In this document: positions 7,237 to 15,791 of the stretch, piece by piece
How positions within the stretch are numbered: the first letter of the stretch is position 1
Layout: each line of letters starts with the position of its first letter
NCBI GenBank assembly: GCA_017441525.1
Contig: JAFRXJ010000057.1
Coordinates: 1 to 49,939, forward strand
Length of the DNA stretch: 49,939 nucleotides
Direction: 5' to 3'
DNA from: Acholeplasmatales bacterium
GTDB lineage: Bacteria; Bacillota_I; Bacilli_A; Acholeplasmatales; Anaeroplasmataceae
Notes under the pieces: generated by a model
The model's input: the letters and a program-made list of their open reading frames with translations, nothing else
What the model was told of the DNA's origin: nothing
The model's database searches: none
Made by a program: the position numbers and the translations under genes

Positions 7237-8607
7237 CTATTCTTCACTGATTATTTTTAATACATAAGAATTATTTAACCAAAAACATTGTTTAGTATAT
7301 TCTTCTAATCCAGTTAATTTATCTTTTACCGGTAATGGATATACATCTATTGCTTTTTGAGCATGTGGTCTAACATGACAATATTCATTTTCAGACATTC
7401 CAGGGAAATTTGTTATTCTCTTACCATTTTTAATGGTATTAACAATTTCTCCTTTTTTTATAACATCTATAGTTTTATCCCAAACACTTTTAACATTATT
7501 ATCTAATATACTAACTGGCATATTCCAAAACTTGATACTTTCAAAGCGATATGCTCCACCATATTCTTTAAATACCGCAAACATGAATTTTGTTGTATTA
7601 AACATTTCACGAAGTTTTGAATCTTCCCATTCTTCATTTATAATTTCAGTAAATTTAAAAGTAGGGAATGACATACTTTCTACAATCCTACCTTTTTCGG
7701 TAATTCTAATTGTTTTAGGAACAATATTTGCTTTTACAAATTCATCAGTTACTGCTAATTTACCTTTTACTCCTAACATTCTAGCAATTAGAATTTCATT
7801 TAAATTCTTAGCCTTTGAATCAACTTTAAACATTGATGCTAATTCATCTACTTTTTTACCTTTATACTGTTTTAATTTATTAGTAAGAGAATCTTCAAAT
7901 GTCATCTCAGTTGGTGCTATATTAGCAATACGCTCCAAATGTTCGCCACCTATATAGTCACGAACCAATTGAGTCATATATGATGTTTTTAAACAAAAGG
8001 CACGTTGTTTAGCTGGAATATTTGAAAATGGTTGCTTTCTAACTGATGAAGCATTAGCACCTTTAGTGCAAGCTCCTAAATACATTGTATCAGCTTCAGA
8101 TAATTCATGTGCTTTACCAGCTTTTATTTTATTAATTATAGTATTCCAATCTTGCTTAATAATTGGTAGGTCCTCTTTTGGAAATGAAAATAATAAAGCA
8201 TTTGTTATTTTAAAATCGCTTTTGGGTTTATCATCTTCATGAAGATACCATATTATTTCAATTAATTTATTCTTGTACCAAAAATGGCTTGTATAGAAGG
8301 TGTTCTTATACTCTTCCATATAATTGATAATATTTAACACTAATCTTTCTTTAGCTGAAAGAGTTCCATTTTTATTCTTCTTATATGGAGTTACTTTTAA
8401 TTCAATACCTGCTTCTTCAAAATCGGGTGCCGAACGTGAATTAGAACCATATTGAAATACATCTTCTTCAAGAATGTGACCATGTGCCCCTTTATCATAT
8501 AATTCAGCTTGAACTTGATAGCTATTTAATTCACCAAAAGTTTTACCAATAAGCATTTTAGCTATTTCTAATACTTCATCTTTTGTATATACTTTTCCTT
8601 CAGACAT
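7237..8607 (-). CDS. Sau3AI-family type II restriction endonuclease (predicted GATC)
   Basis: The 456-aa protein has extensive Sau3AI-like segments: SAKERLVLNIINY, WNTIINKIKAGKAHELSEAD, CTKGANASSVRKQP, AKQRAFCLKTSYMT and ESMSFPTFKFTEI. The MutH-type catalytic core is PDFEEAGIELK (Asp62, Glu69, Lys71). As in Sau3AI (489 aa) the C-terminal half is a second MutH-like domain without an obvious active site, which in Sau3AI acts as an allosteric DNA-binding part. The family cuts 5' of GATC. It is first in the minus-strand restriction operon and divergent from its cognate methyltransferase. I am sure of the family; the specificity is inferred from it and from the matching methylase. Confidence 0.92.
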   Translation of the reverse strand: MSEGKVYTKDEVLEIAKMLIGKTFGELNSYQVQAELYDKGAHGHILEEDVFQYGSNSRSAPDFEEAGIELKVTPYKKNKNGTLSAKERLVLNIINYMEEYKNTFYTSHFWYKNKLIEIIWYLHEDDKPKSDFKITNALLFSFPKEDLPIIKQDWNTIINKIKAGKAHELSEADTMYLGACTKGANASSVRKQPFSNIPAKQRAFCLKTSYMTQLVRDYIGGEHLERIANIAPTEMTFEDSLTNKLKQYKGKKVDELASMFKVDSKAKNLNEILIARMLGVKGKLAVTDEFVKANIVPKTIRITEKGRIVESMSFPTFKFTEIINEEWEDSKLREMFNTTKFMFAVFKEYGGAYRFESIKFWNMPVSILDNNVKSVWDKTIDVIKKGEIVNTIKNGKRITNFPGMSENEYCHVRPHAQKAIDVYPLPVKDKLTGLEEYTKQCFWLNNSYVLKIISEE

Positions 8608-8728
8608 TGTGCATCACTCTTTTCTCAAAAATATCAAAAAATAGACATTAATTACTATTATTTTACTATATTTTTCTCAAACTATAAATAATAATAAATT
8701 AGCTTAAAATTTTTTTTGAAAAAACTAG

Positions 8729-8768
8729 CAAGATTGATCTTGTCTTAGTTAAATAATTTTGATATAAT
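8729..8768 (+). promoter_or_regulatory. Methyltransferase promoter with GATC-containing palindrome
   Basis: TTGTCT (8740-8745), a 17-bp spacer and TATAAT (8763-8768) form the promoter of the plus-strand methylase. A perfect 6-2-6 palindrome, CAAGATTGATCTTG (8729-8742), overlaps the -35 box and contains one GATC, the predicted target of the methylase itself. This suggests repressor or methylation-dependent autoregulation. Confidence 0.65.
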
Positions 8769-8817
8769 TTGTTATGTAATAAAAAACGAAATTTTATCCG
8801 AAAGGGTTGTTTAATAT

Positions 8818-10074
8818 ATGGATAAAACAGCTATTGAATTATTTGCTGGTGTTGGTGGTTTTAGAGTTGGTCTCAACCATGTAACATTAGGAGATAATGG
8901 TAAAGCAATTGAAGAAAATAATTTTAAATTTTTATGGGCTAATCAATGGGAGCCTTCTACTACTACACAGGCAGCTTTTGATTGTTATAAATCAAGATTT
9001 TCAAAAGGTGATGGTTCAGATGAAGATGAATTCAGTAACACTGATATATCATTAGTAGATAAAAAGAAATTACCTGATTTCACTTTATTAACTGGTGGAT
9101 TTCCTTGTCAGGATTATTCTGTAGCTAGAAGTTTATCTCAAGAAAAAGGTATTGAAGGTAAAAAGGGTGTTCTTTGGTGGCAAATAAATGACATCTTAAA
9201 AACAAAAAAACCTCCATTTGTTTTATTAGAGAATGTAGATAGACTACTTAAATCTCCTTCTAAACAAAGAGGCCGTGATTTTGGAATTATGTTAAGATGT
9301 TTTGCTGATAATAATTATTCTGTTGAATGGAGAGTAATTAATGCAGCTGAATATGGCCATCCTCAAAGACGTCGTAGAACTTATATTTTTGCATATAAAA
9401 ATACTACAAATCATGCTAAAGATTTAAATAAACTAAGTGCTGAAGATATTTTAAAAACAAATGGAATATTCGCTACTGAATTCCCTGTAGCTGATATATC
9501 TAAAATTAAAGAATGTGATTTAACTGAATATAAAGATTTAGTTGATGTTACAGATAGATTCGCATTTGGATTTGAAAATGGTGGTTATATGAAAAAAGGA
9601 AAAGTATATACTACTTCTATTACTCCACAATTAATCAATCCTATTACACTTAATGATATTATACTTAATGAAAAAATAGATAAGTCATATTTCTTAACTA
9701 AAGAACAAAATGTTAAATTCACTTATTTAAAAGGAAGCAAAAAGATTCCTAGAATTGATAAGAATACTGGATTTGAATATATGTATTCAGAAGGTGCAAT
9801 GGGATATCCAGATGCTTATGAAAATCCTGGCCGTACAATGCTTACTTCTGAAGGAACAGTTAATCGTAGCACTCATGTTGTTAAAGATAGACAAACTGGA
9901 AAATTAAGATTATTAACTCCAGTTGAATGTGAACGATTAAATCAATTCCCAGATAATTGGACTAATACAATGACTGATAAAAAAAGATATTTTATGATGG
10001 GTAATGCATTAGTTACCGGAATAATAAAAAAACTTGGAAATTCAATTGAACAATACATTGAAAAAGAGGATTAA
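8818..10074 (+). CDS. DNA (cytosine-5) methyltransferase, M.Sau3AI-like (predicted GATC)
   Basis: The 418-aa protein has the C5-methylase motifs: FAGVGGFR (I, residues 9-16), GGFPCQDYS (IV, catalytic Cys97), LLENVDRLL (VI, 137-145), QRRRRTYIFA (VIII, 183-192), and GNALVTGIIKKLG near the C-terminus (X). The target recognition region is about 240-345. The WANQWEPSTTTQAAFDCY and EKGIEGKKGVLWWQI segments resemble Sau3AI-type methylases. It protects host GATC sites from the divergent endonuclease. The start follows GAAAGGG. The gene ends inside a bidirectional terminator. Confidence 0.93.
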   Translation: MDKTAIELFAGVGGFRVGLNHVTLGDNGKAIEENNFKFLWANQWEPSTTTQAAFDCYKSRFSKGDGSDEDEFSNTDISLVDKKKLPDFTLLTGGFPCQDYSVARSLSQEKGIEGKKGVLWWQINDILKTKKPPFVLLENVDRLLKSPSKQRGRDFGIMLRCFADNNYSVEWRVINAAEYGHPQRRRRTYIFAYKNTTNHAKDLNKLSAEDILKTNGIFATEFPVADISKIKECDLTEYKDLVDVTDRFAFGFENGGYMKKGKVYTTSITPQLINPITLNDIILNEKIDKSYFLTKEQNVKFTYLKGSKKIPRIDKNTGFEYMYSEGAMGYPDAYENPGRTMLTSEGTVNRSTHVVKDRQTGKLRLLTPVECERLNQFPDNWTNTMTDKKRYFMMGNALVTGIIKKLGNSIEQYIEKED

Positions 10075-10094
10075 TTTGTTAATCCTCTTTTCTT
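10061..10094. terminator. Bidirectional terminator between methylase and AIPR genes
   Basis: A perfect 12-bp stem, AAAGAGGATTAA (10063-10074) with TTAATCCTCTTT (10079-10090), has a TTTG loop and T-runs on both strands. It covers the methylase stop codon and reaches the AIPR stop, so the convergent genes share it. Confidence 0.85.
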
Positions 10095-11494
10095 TAATCA
10101 AAAATCTTTTTATATAAACTATCAGAATGATTTTTAAAATCATTAATACCTAATATTTTATTTTCTTTTTCACAATAATCATTAATAGCATTTACAAAAT
10201 TCTCAAATTTTTCATCATTAACACTATCAATATCTTGTTTTATGCAATATGATTGAAAATAATTGCTTGCATATGATGCAATTGCTTTTTCATTTTCACT
10301 CAAACTATCTTTATCAACTGTTGAATAATGTTTTTTGAAAAAAGACTTTGCAGATTCACAAATTTTTAATTTTCTTTCTAAATCTGGTATCTTATCTTCT
10401 TTAATAAGATCCGCAAAAGCCTCAAAATCAGTCCTTATATTGGATGATGCCGCATAATTCTTGGCCTTTTCAGGCTTTTGATCAATAATAAACATTGTTT
10501 TTACAAAAGTTAATGCAGTAAATTTCGTCTTATCAGAACTAGTATCACCATCCTTAACGATACAAAAATTTGATAATTTTTGATTAATATAATTTGCATC
10601 TCTAGAAGCAGCTAATATAGTATAATCATTAATTGGTTTTTGAGTATTTAACCCAATAGAATATAATTCTACATTTTTCAAATTACTTTCCATCAAAATA
10701 ATTACTTTAATAATAATCTTTTCGAAAAAACCAGATATTATCTCATCGTCTTTAAACTTATTTTTGAAATCATCTCTAATAGAACTAAAAACAGATAACG
10801 TCTGAGCACCATTTAATATATATGTGTTTGCTGGAGAGAAAATTATATTCTTATATTTTATATTGAAATTATCAGAGCATATTGTTATACCATTATGACA
10901 TAGCCAAAATAACTCTGGTTGATATTTACTATTTTTATTTGTATTTTTAAAATAATCATCATCAATAAGATTACTACTTCTGCTCTTCAAATAATTATAT
11001 AGATATTCTTTAAATCTAGCCTTTAAATCAGAGTCTTTTGAATTTCCTAAGTAAGAACGAACATTATAATCAAATATTTTATATTTAATCTTGTCATAAA
11101 GTTTAAGAAGCTCATTAACACAAATATTATAAACATAATGTTTATCATAATCTAAAAAGCTTTCTTCAAGGCCATATGTTTTCATTATTATTTTCGCATT
11201 ATCATCATAATATGTCCATGCATCTATCGCACTCAATTCTTTATACTTATTTCTTATTTTTTCTTCCTGTTCAATATCCCTAAAAACATATACATTTTTA
11301 TTATTAATATCTATATCGAATATCAAATCATTAATCATAGCTTCATTTGCATCAGTAAAATCATAAATATAAAGTTCCTTGTTTTCTTCACTAATGCTAA
11401 CATACTTATAACAATTTTTTACACCATAATCCATTTGTTTGTAACTATTTAATTCATGCTTACTACAAATATTACCAAAAGTCTCACTTTTCAT
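10094..11494 (-). CDS. AIPR-domain protein (abortive infection phage resistance family)
   Basis: The start is taken at 11494, where GGAGGAG lies 7-8 nt upstream; an in-frame ATG at 11527 lacks such a site. The protein is 466 aa. AIPR-family signatures are seen in order: YNVRSYLGN (about 143-151), ELFWLCHNGITI (about 194-205) and YILNGAQTLSVF (about 225-236), matching the family's R.yLG, NNGiTi and vNGqQT blocks. The start overlaps the end of the FRG gene by 11 bp, so the two are translationally coupled and probably work as one system. AIPR proteins are linked to abortive phage defence; their biochemical activity is poorly defined. Here it lies next to a complete R-M cluster. Confidence 0.8.
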   Translation of the reverse strand: MKSETFGNICSKHELNSYKQMDYGVKNCYKYVSISEENKELYIYDFTDANEAMINDLIFDIDINNKNVYVFRDIEQEEKIRNKYKELSAIDAWTYYDDNAKIIMKTYGLEESFLDYDKHYVYNICVNELLKLYDKIKYKIFDYNVRSYLGNSKDSDLKARFKEYLYNYLKSRSSNLIDDDYFKNTNKNSKYQPELFWLCHNGITICSDNFNIKYKNIIFSPANTYILNGAQTLSVFSSIRDDFKNKFKDDEIISGFFEKIIIKVIILMESNLKNVELYSIGLNTQKPINDYTILAASRDANYINQKLSNFCIVKDGDTSSDKTKFTALTFVKTMFIIDQKPEKAKNYAASSNIRTDFEAFADLIKEDKIPDLERKLKICESAKSFFKKHYSTVDKDSLSENEKAIASYASNYFQSYCIKQDIDSVNDEKFENFVNAINDYCEKENKILGINDFKNHSDSLYKKIFD

Positions 11495-12473
11495 TAAACT
11501 GTTCTCCTCCATAACGATTAATTTCATATTGTAAATATCTTTCGATATTCTCTTTTAAATCCTTAAGTTTATTTTTGATTTTTAAATCGTCACTATTCTC
11601 TTCTAAATACCTATCTATTATCTTATTTAAGTACTTTTTCTCATTATATATTCTTCTTAAAATATAATTCATTTCCTTACCTTTTTTTCTCTCAACAGAT
11701 AATTCCAAGTCTAATCTATCTAAAAATTCATTTACTTGTCCGAATATATCGATGGAATAATTACGTTCAATTTTTTTACTTTTAATTATTTCTTTAAAAC
11801 TTTCTATTTCTGGAAACAAAGAAAACTTATTTAAACCATATAATTCAAAAAGTTCTTTTCTTAACCCTTCATAATCCTTCTTTTTAATAGTGATTTTTTC
11901 ATAATAAATATCGGGAATATCATATGGAGTATCACCTAAAAATAGAATAAACCCGCCTTGTTGTGATTTCACTCTATCATTTATCCAACAATTTGTTAAT
12001 ACTTTAAAATTTTTATCTATGACAAATTTAGATTTACTAATTGAATTCAAAAATAATTGCTTAATATCATCGTCATTAGGTGAAAAATAGCTCGGAAAGC
12101 CAAAAACATATATTACACCATCTTCATTCATTTTATTATCTTCACTAGTTAAAAAAAATAAAGAATTTAAAAAATTAAAGGAAACATCTAACAACCTTGA
12201 CTGAGCAATATAATGTTGACTTTCTATTGAAGTATGTAACTTATTACTATTATCTTCAATCAATCTATAATCTTTGAGTAAATTACCATACTCTTTTTCC
12301 TTTTGAATTGCCAATGTATAATCGCCTCTAAATAAAGACGGGATTAATCTTTTACCATCACCAAAGTCTTTTGGTTCACCTCTATATGCAATTAAGCAAT
12401 CCTCACCGAATCTTTTTTTTAAAGTCTTAACTGACTCTAAAATGTTTTTAATATATCTAAGTATTTTTGCCAT
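11484..12473 (-). CDS. FRG-domain protein
   Basis: The 329-aa protein has the FRG pattern: AYRGEPKDFG (29-38), LIPSLFRGDY (43-52), a following acidic helix (QKEKEYGNLL) and SQHYIAQSRLLDVSFNFLNS (85-104), the usual QH..G..TRLLD..  block followed by L.FFLT and a GVIYVFG strand. FRG domains occur widely next to defence genes and may be nucleotide- or ADP-ribose-related enzymes, but the activity is unproven. The C-terminal third is lysine-rich and probably helical (about 230-320, coiled-coil like). It starts after AAGAGGAT and is first gene of the FRG-AIPR pair, with an extended -10 promoter upstream. Confidence 0.75.
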   Translation of the reverse strand: MAKILRYIKNILESVKTLKKRFGEDCLIAYRGEPKDFGDGKRLIPSLFRGDYTLAIQKEKEYGNLLKDYRLIEDNSNKLHTSIESQHYIAQSRLLDVSFNFLNSLFFLTSEDNKMNEDGVIYVFGFPSYFSPNDDDIKQLFLNSISKSKFVIDKNFKVLTNCWINDRVKSQQGGFILFLGDTPYDIPDIYYEKITIKKKDYEGLRKELFELYGLNKFSLFPEIESFKEIIKSKKIERNYSIDIFGQVNEFLDRLDLELSVERKKGKEMNYILRRIYNEKKYLNKIIDRYLEENSDDLKIKNKLKDLKENIERYLQYEINRYGGEQFNEK

Positions 12474-12517
12474 TAAATAATCCTCTTTTTTATCAATTTT
12501 TGAAACAATTTATCTAA

Positions 12518-12526
12518 ATTATATCA
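12518..12526 (-). promoter_or_regulatory. Extended -10 promoter for the FRG-AIPR operon
   Basis: On the minus strand TGATATAAT ends at 12518. The surrounding AATTTTGATATAATTT is identical to the -10 region of the methylase promoter (8755-8770). No good -35 box is present. Confidence 0.6.
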
Positions 12527-12539
12527 AAATTTAAGGATT

Positions 12540-12835
12540 AAGGAAAGCCATTATATGCAATTCTCAATCAATAATTTATTACATAATTTTTCATTGTATT
12601 TCAATTTATTATTTATAACACATCTATTCACTATTACGATATCAACACATATTACTGAACAAGTCAAAAAGGTGATTCTTATACTGCAACAATATTCATT
12701 GGTATTAAGCCATTTTACTATATTTTTATTCTTTTTCCATCTATTCAAACATCTTGCCACTGTTACCAGGTTCGGTTACGATGTCCAATCTTCTTTCTGA
12801 TGGAAGCAAAGAAAATTTTTGTGTCTATTCAAAAG
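12540..12835. other. Gene-poor spacer at the right edge of the accessory island
   Basis: This stretch has only short overlapping reading frames on both strands without ribosome sites or recognisable domains. It may be remnant DNA. A 14-bp sequence at 12666-12679 is repeated at the rlmD terminator (see the direct-repeat entry). Confidence 0.5.
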
Positions 12836-12849
12836 AAAAAGGTGATTCT
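12666..12849 (+). repeat. 14-bp direct repeat flanking 156 bp
   Basis: AAAAAGGTGATTCT occurs at 12666-12679 and again at 12836-12849. The second copy is the left arm of the rlmD terminator. The copy pair at the junction of island and core genes could mark an integration site (att core) or a small duplication. Confidence 0.5.
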
Positions 12850-12880
12850 AACATTATTTTGGCCAAAATCACCTATTTTT
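12836..12880 (-). terminator. Terminator of the chrA-ABC-F-rlmD operon
   Basis: AGGTGATT (12840-12847) pairs with AATCACCT (12867-12874), with A-tracts before and T-tracts after, so it can work in both directions. An inner TTTGGCCAAA palindrome is in the loop. It is 20 bp after the rlmD stop. Confidence 0.75.
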
Positions 12881-12899
12881 AAGCTATTTTTTGCAATTT

Positions 12900-14222
12900 T
12901 TAGTCGTTTTTGCGATTTAGTAAGCAGATTGTTTCAACATGCTGTGTTTTTGGAAACATATCCACGCCTTCAATGGATTTAATAACATAATCATTTTCAG
13001 AAAATAAATATAAATCTCTTTTTAATGTTTTAGGATCACAAGAAATATATATAACCTTTCTAGGCTTTAAATATCCTATAGCGTTAATGAATTGTTTTGT
13101 AGATCCTTCTCTAGGTGGATCCATAATAACGATATCTACTTTTTCTTTATTCTTTGCTAGATGTGTCATAAAATTAGTAGCATCATCAGCTAAGAATTCA
13201 ATATTATTTATATTATTTATTTTAGCGTTTAATCTAGCATCAATTATTGCATTTTTATTTAATTCAACACCATATACCTTCTTTGCTTCTCTAGCGGCAA
13301 AAATAGAGATTGTACCAACACCACAATATGCATCTATTACAATATCTGTCTTCTTTATTTCAGCGCTTTTTATGGCTTTTGAATATAAAATTTCCATACC
13401 TTTAGTATTTACTTGGAAAAATGATTTAGGTGATATTTTGAATTTATAATCTGATACATATTCATAAATATATCCTGGACCATAAATAACTCTTTCTCTA
13501 TCGCCTAAAACAATAGATGTATCTCTTGAATTATAGTTTTGAACAATAGTTGTAATTCCTAAATTTTCTTTATTTAAATCCTTAATTACATTATTTCTTC
13601 CTGGGAAGAATTCACCATTAGTAACAATTACTAGCATTAATTGTTTAGAATTAAATCCATATCTTATAAAGATATGTCTTATAATTCCTGTTCTTGTTTT
13701 TTCGTCATATGGTTGTATTTTATTTTTAGTTAATATCTTATTTAATATTTGAATAACTTTATTAGCTTTTTCACTTTGCAACATACAATCTGAAATAGTT
13801 ACAATATTATGAGTGTATTCTTCATACAATCCTGAAACTACCTTTTTAGACTTAGATAGCTTATATGTCATTTGACATTTATTTCTATAATTATATGGAT
13901 CTTCCATACCTGTTAAAGGAATTTCACCAAGGCTAAATGGCTTAAATAAATCTGTTAAAAATTTTTGTTTAAGCTTCTTTTCATATTCATAATTAATGTG
14001 CATGAATCTACATCCACCACATTCATTTTGATATATACAGCCATTTGTAATTCTTTCAGGTGATGCCTTAATAACTTCTTTTAGCTTTGGATATTTTAAA
14101 TCTGTATCAACTAAAATATCTTCCCCATCAATTACACCATGAATCAAGTATTTTTTATCGTTAATAACAACTTCTGTATCTGGTAAATATTCAGTTTTTA
14201 CATTTTCAAATTTCTTTAGCAT
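12900..14222 (-). CDS. rlmD: 23S rRNA (uracil-C5)-methyltransferase, RlmD/TrmA family
   Basis: The 440-aa SAM-dependent enzyme methylates uracil C5 in rRNA (RlmD/RlmCD) or tRNA (TrmA). It has the N-terminal Fe-S Cys cluster CIYQNECGGC (about 62-71), the SFFQVNTKGMEILY block, SAM motif DAYCGVGTISIFAA, the MDPPREG motif and YISCDPKTLKRDL containing the catalytic Cys. The N-terminal TRAM-like segment is short. It is last in the chrA - ABC-F operon, 8 bp after the ABC-F stop. The paralog type (RlmD, RlmCD or TrmA-like) is not certain. Confidence 0.85.
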   Translation of the reverse strand: MLKKFENVKTEYLPDTEVVINDKKYLIHGVIDGEDILVDTDLKYPKLKEVIKASPERITNGCIYQNECGGCRFMHINYEYEKKLKQKFLTDLFKPFSLGEIPLTGMEDPYNYRNKCQMTYKLSKSKKVVSGLYEEYTHNIVTISDCMLQSEKANKVIQILNKILTKNKIQPYDEKTRTGIIRHIFIRYGFNSKQLMLVIVTNGEFFPGRNNVIKDLNKENLGITTIVQNYNSRDTSIVLGDRERVIYGPGYIYEYVSDYKFKISPKSFFQVNTKGMEILYSKAIKSAEIKKTDIVIDAYCGVGTISIFAAREAKKVYGVELNKNAIIDARLNAKINNINNIEFLADDATNFMTHLAKNKEKVDIVIMDPPREGSTKQFINAIGYLKPRKVIYISCDPKTLKRDLYLFSENDYVIKSIEGVDMFPKTQHVETICLLNRKND

Positions 14223-14230
14223 AATATCAC

Positions 14231-15784
14231 CTATAAAATCTTAGTAGTCCACTCTTCAGCATTAAATATATTTGTTACTATATCAGAATAAAATTCTGGT
14301 TCATGGCATACTAATACAATTGTACCCTTGAAAGCTTTAAGGGCTTCCTTTAAAGATTCCTTTGCGTATACATCTAAATGGTTTGTAGGCTCATCTAGAA
14401 CTAATGTATTACATTCTTTTAACATAATCTTGCAAAGTCTTACCTTGGCAGCCTCACCACCAGATAATACAATCATTAAAGATTCTATTTTTTCTCTAGT
14501 TAAACCACAAGATGCGAGTGCACCTCTAACTTCAGCATTAGTCATGGCAGGATACATATTCCATACCTCTTCTAATGCAGATACCTTATCATATTCCTCT
14601 TCTTGTTTAAAATATCCATAATGGATATTATAATCATGGCTACAAGTACCTGATAATGGTTTTAATTCACCAAGTAATGTTTTAAGAAGTGTTGATTTAC
14701 CAATACCATTAGCACCTTTTATCGCAACCTTTTGTCCTCTTTCAATAGTAAATGAAATAGGCTTAGATAATGGCTCCTTATAGCCTATAACTAACTTATC
14801 AGCAACAAATACGAATTTACCAGAAGCTCCACATTCTTTAAATTTAAATGTAGGCTTAATAACTTCTTTAGCCTTATCAATTATTTCCATCTTATCTAAT
14901 CTTCTTTGTCTTGATTTAGCTAAGTCCGTAGTGGCAACTCTTGCCTTATTTTTGGCAATAAATTCTTTTAAATCTTTAATTTCTTTTTGTTGTTTTTCAT
15001 AAGCTATATTTTGATTTCTTTTTTCTATTTCATACATTCTCATATAGTCATCATAATTACCAGCATATCTAGTTAAATTACCATCTTCCATATGATATGT
15101 AACATTAGTTACTTTATTTAAAAAAGGAATATCATGGCTTACTAAAAGAAAAGCATTTTCATAATTAATTAAATAATTAGTTAGCCAATTAATTTGTTCT
15201 TCATCTAAGAAGTTTGTAGGTTCATCTAAAATTAAAATCATTGGCTTTTCTAATATAAGCTTTGTAAGTAATACTTTACTTCTTTGACCACCAGATAAAT
15301 TAGATACATCATGGTCAAGACCAATGTCTCCAAGTCCAAGACCATTTGCGACCTCTTCGACTGTTGAATCTATTGAATAGAAGCCTGCAGATTCAAGTGT
15401 AGATGCAATCTCACCAGCTTCAATCATAGCCTTATTCATTTCATCATCAGACATATTTGCCATACTTTCATATAATGAATTCATTTGATTTTCTAATTCA
15501 TACATATTTTTAAAGGCATCCTTTAATACATCTCTAATTGTTTTACCTGCCTCAAGTGATGTATATTGATCAAGATATCCAGTAGTCGTATATTTAGCCC
15601 ATTCAATTCTTCCGCTATCTGGTGATAATTCACCTGTAATAACCTTGATGAATGTTGATTTTCCTTCACCATTTAAACCAATTAGACCAATATGCTCACC
15701 CTTATTCATAACAAATGAAGCATCCTCTAATATTATTCTATTTCCAAAAGAAAAGCTTATATCTTCACACTTTAAAACACTCAT
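14231..15784 (-). CDS. ABC-F family ATPase (ribosome-associated)
   Basis: The 517-aa protein has two ABC domains and no membrane segments. Domain 1: Walker A GLNGEGKS, signature LSGGQRSKV, Walker B LILDEPTNFLD. A charged linker of about 80 residues (YEKQQKEIKDLKEFI ... RQRRLDKME) corresponds to the P-site tRNA interaction motif. Domain 2: GANGIGKS, LSGGEAAKV, LVLDEPTNHLD and a CHEP switch. ABC-F proteins act on the translating ribosome as translation factors or antibiotic-protection proteins; which role applies here cannot be read from the sequence. The gene lies 7 bp after chrA and 8 bp before rlmD. Confidence 0.9.
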   Translation of the reverse strand: MSVLKCEDISFSFGNRIILEDASFVMNKGEHIGLIGLNGEGKSTFIKVITGELSPDSGRIEWAKYTTTGYLDQYTSLEAGKTIRDVLKDAFKNMYELENQMNSLYESMANMSDDEMNKAMIEAGEIASTLESAGFYSIDSTVEEVANGLGLGDIGLDHDVSNLSGGQRSKVLLTKLILEKPMILILDEPTNFLDEEQINWLTNYLINYENAFLLVSHDIPFLNKVTNVTYHMEDGNLTRYAGNYDDYMRMYEIEKRNQNIAYEKQQKEIKDLKEFIAKNKARVATTDLAKSRQRRLDKMEIIDKAKEVIKPTFKFKECGASGKFVFVADKLVIGYKEPLSKPISFTIERGQKVAIKGANGIGKSTLLKTLLGELKPLSGTCSHDYNIHYGYFKQEEEYDKVSALEEVWNMYPAMTNAEVRGALASCGLTREKIESLMIVLSGGEAAKVRLCKIMLKECNTLVLDEPTNHLDVYAKESLKEALKAFKGTIVLVCHEPEFYSDIVTNIFNAEEWTTKIL

Positions 15785-15791
15785 AATTCAC

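Noticed and set aside
12551..12982. Short reading frames on both strands in the rlmD downstream spacer
   Set aside because: They overlap each other and rlmD or its terminator, lack ribosome sites and show no recognisable domain.
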